A stretch of DNA of 64,000 nucleotides. It comes from Cryptomeria japonica. Its lineage: Eukaryota; Streptophyta; Pinopsida; Cupressales; Cupressaceae. Every line of letters begins with the position of its first letter. Positions within the stretch are counted from its first letter, which is position 1. This document shows, piece after piece, positions 10,900-22,082 of this stretch. The stretch lies in contig NC_081409.1 in the NCBI RefSeq assembly GCF_030272615.1, positions 529,642,291 to 529,706,290 on the forward strand. Reading direction: 5' to 3'. Under the pieces are notes generated by a model. It saw only the letters and a list, made by a program, of their open reading frames with translations, had not been told where the DNA came from and ran no database searches. The position numbers and the translations under genes were made by a program.

Positions 10900-11450
10900 T
10901 GTAAGATCTCATTGTAGATCACATAAGAGGAAAAAAAAAAGATGTATAGGAGCGAATAATGTAATAATCATTCATGCAAAGGATTTGGTCGATCATTGGT
11001 GATCAAGTTGGGTTTATGTAAGAGGATTTTGTCCTTCGATATTAAGCTTAACCGAAACTGTACTCAGGCATAGGAGATGCTATCATTGCAGTTCATTCTC
11101 TCTTCTGGATTGTACTCTAGATTTTTATGTAGTCAGTGAGATTCCTTTTGTAATGAGCAGTGTGCTCTAGCATGTTGGCCTTCCTGCAAGTGCATGCCCC
11201 TTAATTTGTAATCACATACTTACTGCAAAAGTATTATCTAAATGTGGGTAGGTTTCCCACCATGGTTTTTCCCTTTACTGGGTTTTCCACGTACAAATCT
11301 TGGTGTCATGTGGATGGTATTTATTCTCTAATTGTTGCTTGTGCTTAATTGGTATATCCGTTATTTTGGTAATTGGTTTATGCATTCCGGTATTGATCTT
11401 TTGGGTTCTGGTATTAAATTTTTAATTGCTTAAGGTTCTGGTAATTTGGT

Positions 11451-11490
11451 GACAACTGATTCACCCCCCCCACCCCCCCTCTCAGTTGTC
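11451..11490 (+). other. LTR stem-loop with C-rich loop (A3)
   Basis: Perfect nine-base arms GACAACTGA (11451-11459) and TCAGTTGTC (11482-11490) around a C-rich loop with two C runs; 25 bases before the LTR end. Stem sequence differs from that in element B but pairs equally well. Confidence 0.75.
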
Positions 11491-11515
11491 TTCCGGTTAT
11501 TTCAACTATCTAACA

Positions 11516-12617
11516 CTTTTTTGGACGTCAGGGTGAATGGGTAGTCTGTTATGTAGGCAATTTTGATGTGTAGGGGGAGGTGTTGAAAGATATGAATATT
11601 GTACCTCTTTTTTATTAGTAATAAAATAATGTTTATTACCAAGCAAAAAAATATATTAATAGTATATTATAATTTAAAAATAGAAATAAGAAAAAAGAAA
11701 AATATATAATATTATATAAAAATACAAATCTATATAAAAGCATATTGCATTGTTAATATTTATTAAAAGGAATATAATCATGGCATATCATATATTTAGT
11801 TTCATAGAAGTGGTAGGGATGTGCATGTGCAGTAACCAAACCTTAATAAAGCCTCCATGCCTATTTTAGACATAAAGAACTTAATAGTTCTAATATAAAG
11901 TACACTTTAAATTTTATTTTATAATTAATAATTAACACTTTTAATATAAAGATAGGAAAATAAATACTGGATCAAAATTTCTAATTAAAAAGACAAAAGT
12001 GTCATTGCCTTATGTTATGTCGTAGATTGTATTTCTATGTACAATTTCACACTCATTTTAGGCTTACTTTCGTGGTTGTACCTCATGCCCCTGCTTCATG
12101 TCAGATTGTGCTCATTCCATGGCCACTTTTGGAAGCCCAAGAAAATTCCATGCTCACTCTATTGGCATTTGATATTCTGATGATGCTTCAGTGAAGACTG
12201 GTGTTTCCTGATGCTTATAGATTCTTAGGAGTTGTCATTGATGGAAACTCAGCCTTCTGATCTGATTCGATATGGAGTTTTGGGTAACCGAATGTCTTGG
12301 GTATTTCTGGACTAAGACTGTTGGTGCAGTTCAATATATAGTTTTGTGATTATTCTCATTTCTGGTAAAGCAGGTTTTGGTTTCGGTGATAAGTGATTAG
12401 TTAGTTGGGTATATAAAGCATATTGCCACGACAATCCACCTTCTGGTGTTGATTTCTATGCTTGATTGAAGGTCTGATATCTAGTAGAGAAGCAAAACAA
12501 AGTATTTATCATGTTTTGTGGTATTATGTGTGACCAGATTCTTAGAGTTGATTTCGGTGATTGGTGATGTGTTTGAAAGGGTTGATGAGATCTATAGGAA
12601 GCATGTGATCATGTATT
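11516..12617 (+). other. Older LTR-element debris, no gene
   Basis: TAGGGGGAGG at 11571-11580 followed by TGTTGAAAGATATG at 11581 looks like a polypurine tract and the start of another plus-strand copia LTR. The rest is AT-rich (notably 11640-11760), without a recognisable LTR end. The last few hundred bases are probably the upstream half of the LTR debris that resumes at 22695 after A2. Short ORFs at 12012 and 12518 resemble nothing I know. Confidence 0.45.
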
Positions 12618-13856
12618 TGTTAGACAGTGCAAATAACCGAAAGACAACTGAGAGGAGGGTTGAATTAGTTGTCACATATTACAAGAACCTTAAGCAATTA
12701 AAACTTTAATACCACCCAAAACATTAATACCAGAATGCTAAAACCAAATACCAGAATAGTAGTTAAACCAATTAACCATAAACAATAATCACAGAATAAA
12801 TACCATCCACATGACACCAAGTTTTATATGTGGAAAACCTAGTAAAGGGAAAAACCATGGTGGGAAGCCTACCCACAGTCAGATAATACTTCTGCAATAA
12901 GTATGTGAATTACAATTGAAAGGATTTCACTTGCAAGAAGACCAACATTCTAGAGCGCACTGCTCATCACAAAATGAGTCTCACTGACTACATAGAAATC
13001 CAAACTACAATCCGGAGAAGTTTTGAACTGCAACAGATAGCATCTCCTATGCTTGAGTATAGTTTCGGTTAAGCTCAATACTGAAGGACTAAATCCTCTT
13101 ACATTAACCCGATTCAATCTCCAATGATCGACCAAATCCTCTACCTGAATGATATTACATTATTCACACATTACATATCCATTTCCCATTCCTATATCTC
13201 TACCATATGATCTACAATGAGATCTTACATCATATATATACAAACCCTTGACCATAAACAATTAGGTCAACCACCAGACAATAAACCAATTACATAATTA
13301 CAAACCATGTCGGCCTTAGACCAAACAAATAATATCCAACACATAAGACATCCTGGAAACGCGTCGAGAGGTGCAATCCACATGTTACATTAAAGTTGGT
13401 CCATAACCTAGATCAACCGGAACCCGGTATAGGTCCACACGCTAAAGAAATTATCTCCATCCACCAATTCTCAAACATGATTATCGTCAGCATCCTGAAA
13501 CTCCACAAGAAGCTGCACCAAACACCACTTATGCAATTCATCAAAGATCTTCATCAAAATCTCTTTTGGTGAAACTCTCGCCGGAACCAGAAACCAAGCT
13601 TCCTAAGAAAATAGGATAGCATCTGAACACCAAACCAAAACCAACTGACTGAATATGAACATGACTATCATGAATAAGCCAATTCCATAACCAAACTATA
13701 CCAGAGCCTACCGGATCATGCCAGATCCAAACCAACAAGAAACCACTCAACCTACCGGGGCCAGAAGGGTGCCAATAAAGCATCCAAACATCTAGTGTTG
13801 GCATCAATGACAAAACATCAATGCAACACATAATCAATTCCACCAAATGGCCAATA
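12618..13856 (-). repeat. A2 3' LTR
   Basis: + strand TGTTAGACAGTG to GGCCAATA; the terminal CAACA has mutated to CAATA. Hairpin at 12643-12673 has one mismatch (GACAACTGA against TTAGTTGTC). Confidence 0.9.
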
Positions 13857-14258
13857 ATCTCCCCCTTTGGGATTGATGGTAGCACTAGATGTGAAAAACA
13901 TCTAGGTACCAAGAAATGCCAAACAAGTCTCCCTTAATGGAAGACAACCAACAATCTCCCACATATAGTTCTAAAATAAAGACCAAACTCCCCCTACGAA
14001 TGATATCTTTGTAAAGCTCTAAATTATACATATATCTCTCCCCCTAATGTATAAAACACCTTAAGTTTTCTTTTTCACATCAATATCTCTCCCTCTTTGA
14101 CATCAATGCCAAAAATATGACAAAAATATCAAAGAAAAAACATAAACCACTGAAACTGAAAGCTGACTACTCTCCCTAAGCAGTGGCATCCCCACATCAA
14201 TTGTGAAATTAATAGTATCTTTGATAATGCATACCGGACTGATGCCAAACTGCATCAA
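13857..14258 (-). other. A2 3' untranslated region with repeated polypurine tracts
   Basis: The tract next to the LTR reads CCCAAAGGGGGAGAT in element sense. Further GGGGGAG/GGGAGA copies lie near 13927, 13953, 13990, 14037, 14090 and 14170. No gene. Confidence 0.7.
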
Positions 14259-14813
14259 TCAAGTCTCTACCAGAGGGTCAGAAACTCCCAATCTGTCTCT
14301 CAGGTACTCAAATGATTCTTTAGGAAAAGGTTTAGTGAAAACCTCTGCAATCTACTCTTTAGTGTTTACATAAACCAATCTAACTTCATTTGCTTCCACC
14401 TTTTCCTTCAAAAGTTTTTACTTGATAGATAAATGCTTTGTCTTAAAATAAAATACCGGATTCTTTGATATATCAATAGTAGTAGAGTTATCATAGTGAA
14501 TACCTACCAGTCTATGATAATCCACCTTTATATCCTTCAACATTTTCTTCATCCATAGAACTTGTGTACAATTAGTAGCAGCAGCAACATACTTAGCTTC
14601 AGCAGTAGATAAAGAAGTACATGACTGTTTCTTGCTGATCCATGAAACCAACTTCTTTCCAAGAAAGAAAGCTCCACCGGAAGTACTTTTTTGGTCATCA
14701 ACATCTCCCGCCCAATCTGCATCTGTATATGTACATAAAGTAAAGTCATCATCCTTATGGTACCACGAACCATATTCTGATTTACCTTGTAAATATTCAA
14801 AAATCCTTTTCAC
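14259..14813 (-). pseudogene. copia RNase H (A2)
   Basis: Starts in the hinge (KRIFEYLQGKSEYGSWYHKD), with YTDADWAGDVDDQKSTSG, SWISKKQSCTSLSTAEAKYV (catalytic Glu retained) and HYDNSTTIDIS. A frame problem near 14418 separates the end, which still shows FEYLRDRLGVSDP before a TGA at 14259-14261, the same stop position as in A1 and A3. Function: removal of template RNA during reverse transcription. Confidence 0.85.
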
Positions 14814-15937
14814 CGCAGTCTCATGATTTTCTCTAGGATCACTCTAAAATCTTGATACAATACAAACATCATTCATAATGTCAGGCCTAGTCCGAGTCAA
14901 ATAAAGTAGACCTTCAATCATAGATTTGTATCTTGTAGGATTTACCAATGCAGAAACATATTTCCTTGTCAATTTCTCACTTGTAACCATAAGAGTATTT
15001 ACTCGTTTAGAATATCCCATACCAAATTTCTTCAACAATTCCTTAGCATACTTAGTTTGACAGATGAAAATACCTTTATCAATCTGAGTAATATGCAAAC
15101 CTAAGAAAAATTTCATCTCTCCAATCATAGACATTTCAAATTTTTTCTCCATATTCTTAGAAAATTCTATGCATAACTTATCTTCACCTTCAAAAAAAAT
15201 ATCATCAAATAATAGTTCAATAATCAATATATAATCATCAGTGATTTTATAATATAAATTACTATCAGCATTACCCTTAGTAAAACCAAACTTCAAAAGA
15301 TAGTTATCCAACCTTGCATACCAGGCTCTAGGTTCTTTTTTAATCCATATTAAGATTTCATTAACCTACAAACCATGTTTGTATCATCTAATAGTGAAAA
15401 ACCATCAAGTTGCTCAATATAAACTTCCTCACCAAGATCCCCATTCAAAAATGCACACTTAACATCCATCTAATAAACCTTGTAGTTTTTATAAGCAGCA
15501 TAGTTAAGAAATAATCTTACAGCCTCAATCCTAGCTACAGGTGCAAAAGTCTCTCCATAATCAATTCCTTCTTTCTGAGAATATCCTTTACAAACCAATA
15601 TAGTTTTTTTTTTATAACTTGACCATCCTCATTAAATTTATTCCTAAGAACCCATTTAGTTCCAATAACATTCTTAGTTTTTAGGTCGGGGAACCAAAGT
15701 CCATGTATTATTTTTCTCAATCTCATCTAATTCTTCTTCCATAGCTTTCAACCAATATTTATCTTTGCATGGCTCAATTAGTGATATCGGTTCAACTTGT
15801 GAAATTAAACATACCTCATTAGTTGCCAGTCTTCTTCTTGTCATTACTTCATTGTTATTATCCCTAATGATATGATCTTCTGAATGATTCAATCTCACAT
15901 ACCTAGGAGTCCTTCGACTCTCTATTCCTCTTCCCAA
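14814..15937 (-). pseudogene. copia reverse transcriptase (A2)
   Basis: N-terminal segment at 15674-15937 (YWLKAMEEELDEIEKNNTWT), then [19 protein letters not shown] (15535-15726). MDVKCAFLNGDLGEEVYIEQ lies in a broken stretch (15340-15475), and FGFTKGNADSNLY, FDD active site (LFDD for usual YVDD) and MKFFLGLHITQIDKG in 14844-15311, ending in YLTRTRPDIM. At least three frame changes or stops. The first aromatic residue of the active-site motif is lost (Tyr to Phe, Val to Phe). Confidence 0.85.
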
Positions 15938-16080
15938 TTCTTCAATTACTCTAGAATTTTTTGATACTACTGGAGTAACTAGTTCAACACTCTACTCCGG
16001 TAAAGGTGCTACCGGTTCAAATATAATCATTTTCACTGCCAGTTCCTTCTCATAAAGTCTGATTTGACTTCTATTCATCA
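15938..16080 (-). other. integrase-RT linker of A2, part next to insertion E
   Basis: Matches A1 at about 2200-2345 and continues at 18991 after insertion E. No domain. Confidence 0.6.
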
Positions 16081-16734
16081 TGTTGAAACCCTAAAATTTT
16101 CAAATATTAGAGTTCCACATTTATGCCAAAAAGCATATTTCTATGCTCAATCATGTGTAATATCTATAATCAAGTAAGTTCATTTAATTCTAACTTGCAG
16201 AGACCAGGTCTGATGCATTCATCAAGAGGTCAACTTGAGGTATGTATATGTTTCACAAATTCCAGAATCAAGCCAATTATACCTTTTCGAACCATAATTA
16301 TTTTTCATCTCAACACTTCAGGTCAAATTAACTATTCCTTTGTATTTCATGTATATCTCAAGACCTACATTTTGAATTTTGGATTCATATGAGATTATTT
16401 GATATGTTTTCTAAAGGCAAATCTAAATTCAGAGCTTTTCAATCGGATGTTAGTAAATCATTTTGCAGGAGCATAACTGAGGAACAAGGAGTTGTGTCAG
16501 AAGAGGGAAAGCCTTTATCCCATATTGTTTGTGGGATAGGCTCTTTTAACACTTAAATCCAAAGCGGCCCGTATGATAACTGTCGAAAGACAAATGGCTT
16601 TTAGCGTGAAAAAGTTTGAACCTAGTGGACCCCATGTATGCGGATGCGCATCTCGTGGAAACCAAAGTTTTACAACAGACTGTTGAGGATGGAGGCTAAA
16701 GATTGAGAAAGTTAGGCAGATCTGACGTTCGGGT

Positions 16735-17400
16735 GAAAAGATCCAACGGTTGTCACTACACTGCAATGGGAAACTGCTCGATGAATATCTATCACGACTT
16801 GGTGACAAGGTGGGCCTAGGTCTAGTAGAAGGTCCGGCCTAAGATGACATGGCAGTTAAGGTGGCGCCCAGTTGGATCCAAAGGTGAACTAGAGGCTAAC
16901 ACGTGGTGGGCCCGACAGAAGGGGTGAGCGGCAAAAAACCAACTAGAGATCTCGTGACCAAAGCAATTTCATGAACAGTCTCCAGCTTGCTAGCATAAAA
17001 TGCTAACACCCAAAAAACTAGAGTCCTCACGAGCGAGAAGATCCGAAGAAGATCCAACGGTGGTCGCTAGGTCGCGATGGGAAAGTGCTCATTAGACTTT
17101 CCATCGTGGCTAGGTGACAAGGGAAAGCTTCATTCCAGCGGTTAGTGAGGCCGTGTTAAGGTGGCAGGGTAGGGACTTCGGAGCCAATCAGACGCTAACA
17201 TGTGGTGGGCCCAACAGATGAGGTGGGTGGCCCAGGTGTGATAACAACCATGCAAGTTGAAAGAGATCCAATTGTTGTTGCTATTCCGCTATGGAAAGTT
17301 GCATGATCAATATCTATCGCAGATCAGCGACAAAGAGGAACCAAAGTGAAACGGCGGGTCCGGTCAAAATGAGTTAGTAGCAGAAGTGACAGTCAAGTGG
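16735..17400. repeat. Three diverged GC-rich tandem repeats in E
   Basis: Units start at about 16738, 17051 and 17264 with GATCCAACGG, GATCCAACGG and GATCCAATTG. Each continues with a GATGGGAAA-like word, a CTATCRC/GTGACAA-like word and (first two) CTAACAYGTGGTGGGCCC. Spacing is about 311 and 214 bases. Markedly richer in G+C than the flanks. Confidence 0.65.
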
Positions 17401-18031
17401 CATGTCATCAAAAATGACTTATCGAACAAACCTAAGCTGCAATGGATCTCTAAAAAGACTCACTGAAATCAGCAGTTTCATCGACATGAAATTCATCGAA
17501 GAAATCAAAAGCAGTCCCATCGAAAATAAAAGGTATCAATGAAACTAAAGAATCGATAAGACATGAGAACAGCTCACTGAGGGAGGAAGTTTGGCCGAAA
17601 GAATAATAAAAGGGAAGTATTTCTTATCATATGACACTACCTTATGTATTATTTGAATGTGAGTTAAAGATGAAATTTATGTATATCTATCCTAAATAAG
17701 TGCTTTGAATATATATTTTAGGATAAAACATTATTTTATATAAATGGATGTTATGTTCACAAAATTATTTTCTTAGAGATGGAAATACTTTGATTTAAAT
17801 GAATTATTTTAAACAAGTATAAGGAAATAAAAGATTATTGACTTCCAAACTAAAAGCTAAGGTGGAATATGTTTAATTTTCAAATCAAGGAATTTGATTG
17901 GCTTATCCTGTGTGTAGGAGATAATGAGAAGTTGATGGATATTTGCTAAATAATTTTATCAAGGTAGAGAATATAAGACACATTATTAAAGCATCATTTA
18001 GTAGGGTTCTCATTTGTAATTGTTTACTAAA

Positions 18032-18104
18032 CCAAAGGGTGTCTCCTTTGGAATGTAACTATCTGTAGATTTCTCTTCTATGAATGAAAGGGTGTGTCCT
18101 TTCA
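18032..18104. other. Two successive hairpins with the same loop in E
   Basis: CCAAAGG/CCTTTGG (18032-18038, 18045-18051) and TGAAAGG/CCTTTCA (18085-18091, 18098-18104) each close a GTGTST loop. The stems differ but both pair perfectly over seven bases. Confidence 0.55.
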
Positions 18105-18990
18105 TATATGTCTTTTGATTGACATACTTATAGGGAGTCATTCTTATATGTAAGAGGGGGAGAGTCATAAGGACAAGATACTGTGGTAAGGATTGAATAT
18201 CATTTTGTATTAGAGAAGTCTATAGGAAGAAGAAGTATCATTTTGCGCAAGCAATTTGTAATGGAGTATGTACAAGTGCAGCTTATGTATGCAATTATTT
18301 CCTAAAGGTTAATATACAAGGTTCACTATTTCTTTTTCCAAATATTGTGTACACTTTTGTGTTGATGATTATCTTTGTCCTCTTGATATATCTATTTATA
18401 GATTTGCTATGATGTGAATTGCATGCTATTGCATTAAGTGAAAGATTGAGTTCTTATTGTTTGTGTAACGCATACTGAACCTTCATAGTTGATGAGAATC
18501 TGTCTCTTGAGTTGATAAGATATTTTGTCCACAAAGTGTCATATATATCCCTGGATAGAGGCACTGGTCTGTTATTGATCCTTTAAGTTTTTGATCTGTA
18601 TGCATTCAAGGTCCTTGATAGAGAAACATTCTTCCCAAATCCTATATGAACTGATCTATGTAGATTTCATTTAAATCCTGAAAGCAATTTCATTTTCAAT
18701 ATACATTCACAATCATTTATTTTCAAAGCATTCGTTTAAAGCACATAATAAAGCATAGTTGCAGAACAATAATTTGCTAGTTGTGTAAACTTGCTAAAAG
18801 GTTTAAGTCCACTATAAATAACCTCTTTTGTGCTTGAGAGGAAGAGGAATACCCACCTAGGTTCAGTGGAGCCTAAAGTGCAGAGGGATTTGGTCTTTGA
18901 CCATCCCTATTCATTGGCCAAGGCTGATTGGACTACTTGAGGATTTGGCAAGTCTTTTGGTTTTCCAATCTATGGTTTTGGGAACCAACA

Positions 18991-19059
18991 CAGCTCATCC
19001 ACTTTGACATTAGCACTCTCCACAATTCTCTACAATCTCTTTTTATAACATATATATAC
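18991..19059 (-). other. integrase-RT linker of A2, continued
   Basis: Matches both sides of the element B insertion point in A1 (2350-2402, 9242-9260). This is the uninterrupted reference for that target site. Confidence 0.6.
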
Positions 19060-19973
19060 CTTGCTTTCATTAGAATAACCAAGAAATATGCCTTTATCAC
19101 ATCTAGAATCAAATTTGCCAATGATATTATCTCTCTTGATATAACATTTACTATCAAAGATCTAAAATACTTAACTATAGGTGTATTGCCAAACCATAAT
19201 TCATAAGGTATCTTACCGTTTTCTCCTTTGATATGTACTATGTTGAATGTATAAACTGTTGTGCTCACTGCTTCTCTCCGGTAGATATGAGGTAGACTAG
19301 CTTTCATCATCATTGTTCTAGCAGCATCCAAGATAGTTATGTTATTTCTTTCCGCAACTCCATTTTGTTGAGGTGTCAGGGGAGCAGAAAATTCTCTTCT
19401 TATACCATGCTTCTCACAAAAGTTATTAAACTCACCGGATGTGAATTCTCCACCATGATATGACCTCAAACATTTAATCTTCAATCCTGTCTCAGTTTCC
19501 ACTTTAGCCTTAAAGATTTTAAACTTTTCAAATGCTTCAGATTCTTCCTTTAAAAAAGTAACCCACATCATTCTAGATTAATCATCAATGATTCACATGA
19601 AATATCTATCACCCTGAAAGCTTTTAACTTTAGCAGGGCCACACAAATCAGTATGAATAAGATCAAGAACATCATTTAATTTATCTTGTACACTCCTAAA
19701 AGAGGTTCTGACCTATTTACCCATTTGACATTCTTTACATACCGGATTATAGGGCTTCATAATATTAGGTATATCCCTAACTTCCTTAGTTGAAATGATG
19801 TTCACAATACAATAAAAATTCACATGACACAGCCTTTTATGCCATAGCCAACTCTCATCAATCTGTGTAATCAAACATGTCTTCTCACCAGAGTTCAAAT
19901 GAAATATTACCTTTTGTCTGTGTACCGGTTGCAATCTCCGAACTAGATCTGTTAATGATTTTGCATTTTCCAT
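19060..19973 (-). pseudogene. copia integrase (A2)
   Basis: Inserts element cDNA into the genome. N-terminal zinc domain with WLWHKRLCHVNF...CKECQMGK (19713-19973), then a broken stretch, then the core (19107-19571): MMWVTFLKEESEAFEKFKIF, GGEFTSGEFNNFCEKHGIRR, APLTPQQNGVAERNN (catalytic Glu retained) and IPYELWFGNTP near the end. The second catalytic Asp is lost: the family's RSDNGGEF reads RSYHGGEF here. The segment of the first Asp (IDD.SRMMWV) has a stop in place of Tyr/Phe. Dead enzyme. Confidence 0.85.
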
Positions 19974-20079
19974 CCTGGAACTGTAGTTGAAATCCCTTAT
20001 CCACTAATTGTCCTACACTCAAAATATTATGCCTTTAACCTTAAGCATAATAAACATTGTCAGTATTGTTCTTACCATC

Positions 20080-20313
20080 CAATGATATAGTTCATTTTCC
20101 TTTGATCATACATGCTTTGTCATCTCCAAATCTAACCAGACCGCCATCAAATTCTTGCAAATATAGAAACTTCCCTTTATCTCTAGTCATATGATGTGAA
20201 CAACCACTATCAATTACCCATTCATCCTTGTCTTCAATTTTAGTAGCAAGTGCCTTCTCTTTAGGTACATTTTCTTCCAATGCCGGAACATCTTCCTTAA
20301 TAGCCAGGAACAC
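20080..20313 (-). pseudogene. copia aspartic protease (A2)
   Basis: Shows DEWVIDSGCSHHMT, the copia protease active-site block (DSG with the following Cys-Ser-His-His-Met), and VRFGDDKACMIKGK typical of the flap region. Preceded by an acidic linker. Would cleave the Gag-Pol polyprotein. The downstream part (about 19974-20080) contains stops. Confidence 0.8.
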
Positions 20314-20379
20314 CCATTCCTTCCCATTGTCAGAACCACTAGTAGCATCTTTTGTTGATTCATCATCAGAATCAATAAT

Positions 20380-21396
20380 GCCTTCCTCATCCGCTATGTA
20401 GAATGACTTGTCTTTGTTTTTCCTGTACTTATACTTGTTTTAATATTCGAGGTTAGGCTTAAAAAATCTTTTAACTCTTTCTTCAAATCTTGAATTCCTT
20501 TCAAGACATATAGATGCAAAATGACCAATCTTATTACATGCAAAACATTTAAAAGGTGCTTTTCCTTCATACTTACTTCCTACACGTCCTTTAGGTACTC
20601 TTCTAGAAAATAGTGCTTCAAGTTGCTCAAGTTATTCATATTCTCTCTTCATATCTTCCAATTCCTTTGCATACAAAGCTTTCCAATCTTTCTTACCGAT
20701 TGCAGATGTAGATGCATGAAAAGTATGTTTAGTCTTCACATCTCCACAAGGTCCAAATTCTTCAAGCTCAAAACCAGATAGTTTCCCAACCAAAGTATCT
20801 ATGTTGACAGATGTATTAGCCATTGTTCTCAACTCATTAATAGTAGTGGCCTTCATCTTGTAAGCTGGTGGTAGGGCTCTCAGAACTTTAGAAATAATTT
20901 AATCTTCGCTTAGAGTTCCACCACAACATTGAATTGCCATAACAATCTCATTTACCCTTTCCATGAATGCAGTAATCTTTTCATCTTCTTCCATCTTTAG
21001 GTTTTCATATCTCACCCAATAACCATCAAGTTTAGCAATCTTCACTTTAGGGTTAGCTTCATTAAGAGTCTCCAACTTATCCCATATAGCCTTTCTAGAT
21101 GATTTTTCGCTTAATCCCATTATTTGTTGATCATAAAGTGCACACAAGAGGGCTTCTCTTGCTCTACAATCATTCTCAAGCTCCTTATCCAGGTTTGCTA
21201 GAGGAGGATTTCCAGATGTCGGATTATAAGGTGTGACACCATTCTATGTGATCTCCCAAATCTCCTTGCCAAGACATCTCAGATGAGTTTCCATCTCAAT
21301 CTTCCATATTGTGTAATTTGTTCCATCAAGCCTAGGAATATCTCTCCAAAAGATAGCTCCAGATGAACTGGATGAACTTGAACTATTATTTGCCAT
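20380..21396 (-). pseudogene. copia gag (A2)
   Basis: Capsid/nucleocapsid precursor. Start chosen at ATG 21396 (MANNSSSSSSSGAIFWRD), 45 bases after the primer site. Then LDGTNYTIWKIEMETHL (family N-terminus), a stop near 21245, MGLSEKSSRKAIWDKLETLN, MEEDEKITAFMERVNEIV (20899-21147) and AMANTSVNIDTLVGKLSGFE region (20632-20856). Ends with one CCHC zinc knuckle (CFACNKIGHFASIC, 20501-20552). Stops near 20898 and 20630. Confidence 0.82.
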
Positions 21397-21440
21397 AGAA
21401 TCTTCCTCAGGTAGTTAAGCTTTCTATAGAGATGACCAAA

Positions 21441-21452
21441 TCTCTGATACCA
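21441..21452 (-). other. primer binding site of A2
   Basis: TGGTATCAGAGA in element sense, next to the 5' LTR; one base off the usual initiator-Met-tRNA site TGGTATCAGAGC. Confidence 0.88.
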
Positions 21453-21479
21453 ATTGTTAGACAGATCAAATAACCGGAA

Positions 21480-21509
21480 GACAACTAAGGGGGGGGTGAA
21501 TTAGTTGTC
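21480..21509 (-). other. LTR stem-loop with C-rich loop (A2 5' LTR)
   Basis: Arms GACAACTAA (21480-21488) and TTAGTTGTC (21501-21509) pair perfectly. Against A3 (GACAACTGA/TCAGTTGTC) both members of one base pair have changed together (G-C to A-T). Confidence 0.75.
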
Positions 21510-22067
21510 ACAGATTACAAGAACCTTAAGAAATTAAAACTTTAATACCAAAACCCAAAACATTAATACTAGAATGCTTAAACTAAATACCAGAATTGCA
21601 ATTAAACCAATTAAGCATAAACAATAATCACAAAATAAATACCATCCACATTACACCAATATTTATACGTGGAAAACCCGATAAAGTGAAAAACCACGGT
21701 GGGAAGCCTACCCACAGTCAGATAATACTTCTGCAATAAGTATGTGAATTACAATTGAGGGGCCTACACTTGCAAGAAGGCCAACAACTTAGAGTGCACT
21801 ACTCATCACAAAAGGAGTCTCACTGACTACATAGAAATCCATACTACAATCTAGAGAAGTGTTGAACTGCAAAAGATAGCATCTCCTATGCCTGAGTACA
21901 GTTTCGGTTAAGCTCAATACTAGAGGACTAAATCCACTTACATAAACCCAATTCAATCTCCAATGATCGACCAAATCCTCTGCCTGAATGATATTACATT
22001 ATTTGCACATTACATATCCATTTCCCATTTCTATATCGCTACCATATGATCTACCATGAGATCTTAC

Positions 22068-22082
22068 ATCATATATATACAA
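22068..22082 (-). promoter_or_regulatory. TATA box of A2 5' LTR
   Basis: Minus-strand GTATATATATGATG, the counterpart of 10889-10899 in A3. Confidence 0.55.

Larger units (their letters stand above)
9322..11515 (+). mobile_element. Sirevirus-like element A3, 3' fragment on the plus strand
   Basis: Same family as A1 and A2 but on the opposite strand: RNase H, stop codon, repeated polypurine tracts and a full 3' LTR. It begins abruptly at about 9322 in the middle of the RT/RNase H junction. About 25 bases before that (9299-9323) look like the end of a B-type LTR (CATCAATGACAACAAAATGA). With A1 it makes a tail-to-tail inverted pair with no room for 5' halves. Confidence 0.85.
10265..11515 (+). 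repeat. A3 3' LTR
   Basis: 1,251 bases from TGTTGGCCATTTG to CTATCTAACA. It aligns along its length with the inverse of 12618-13856 and 21455-22694. Contains a TATA box (10889-10899), the conserved block near 11253-11300 and a perfect stem-loop (11451-11490). Confidence 0.9.
16081..18990. mobile_element. Insertion E, ~2.9 kb, probably an old LTR or non-autonomous LTR element
   Basis: Interrupts A2's linker: the A1 copy reads straight through this point. Ends are TGTTGAAACC and GGAACCAACA (TG...CA with a five-base inverted match). The flanks CATCA (16076-16080) and CAGCT (18991-18995) fit a decayed 5-bp target duplication of CAGCT. No ORF with a known domain. Inside: splice-like signals near 16165-16470, a GC-rich zone with three diverged repeats (16735-17400), two small hairpins (18032-18104), and a purine tract at about 18153. 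It could be a very long solo LTR; I did not find a second LTR inside. Confidence 0.5.

Noticed and set aside
1-11515. A1 and A3 as the two LTRs of one element
   Set aside because: Both LTRs are 3' LTRs with their own polypurine tracts and lie in opposite orientation.
16165-16470. Splice-like signals (GTAAG, TTGCAG, GTATGT) suggesting a captured gene with small exons in insertion E
   Set aside because: The exon-like pieces give no recognisable protein and the signals are short enough to occur by chance.
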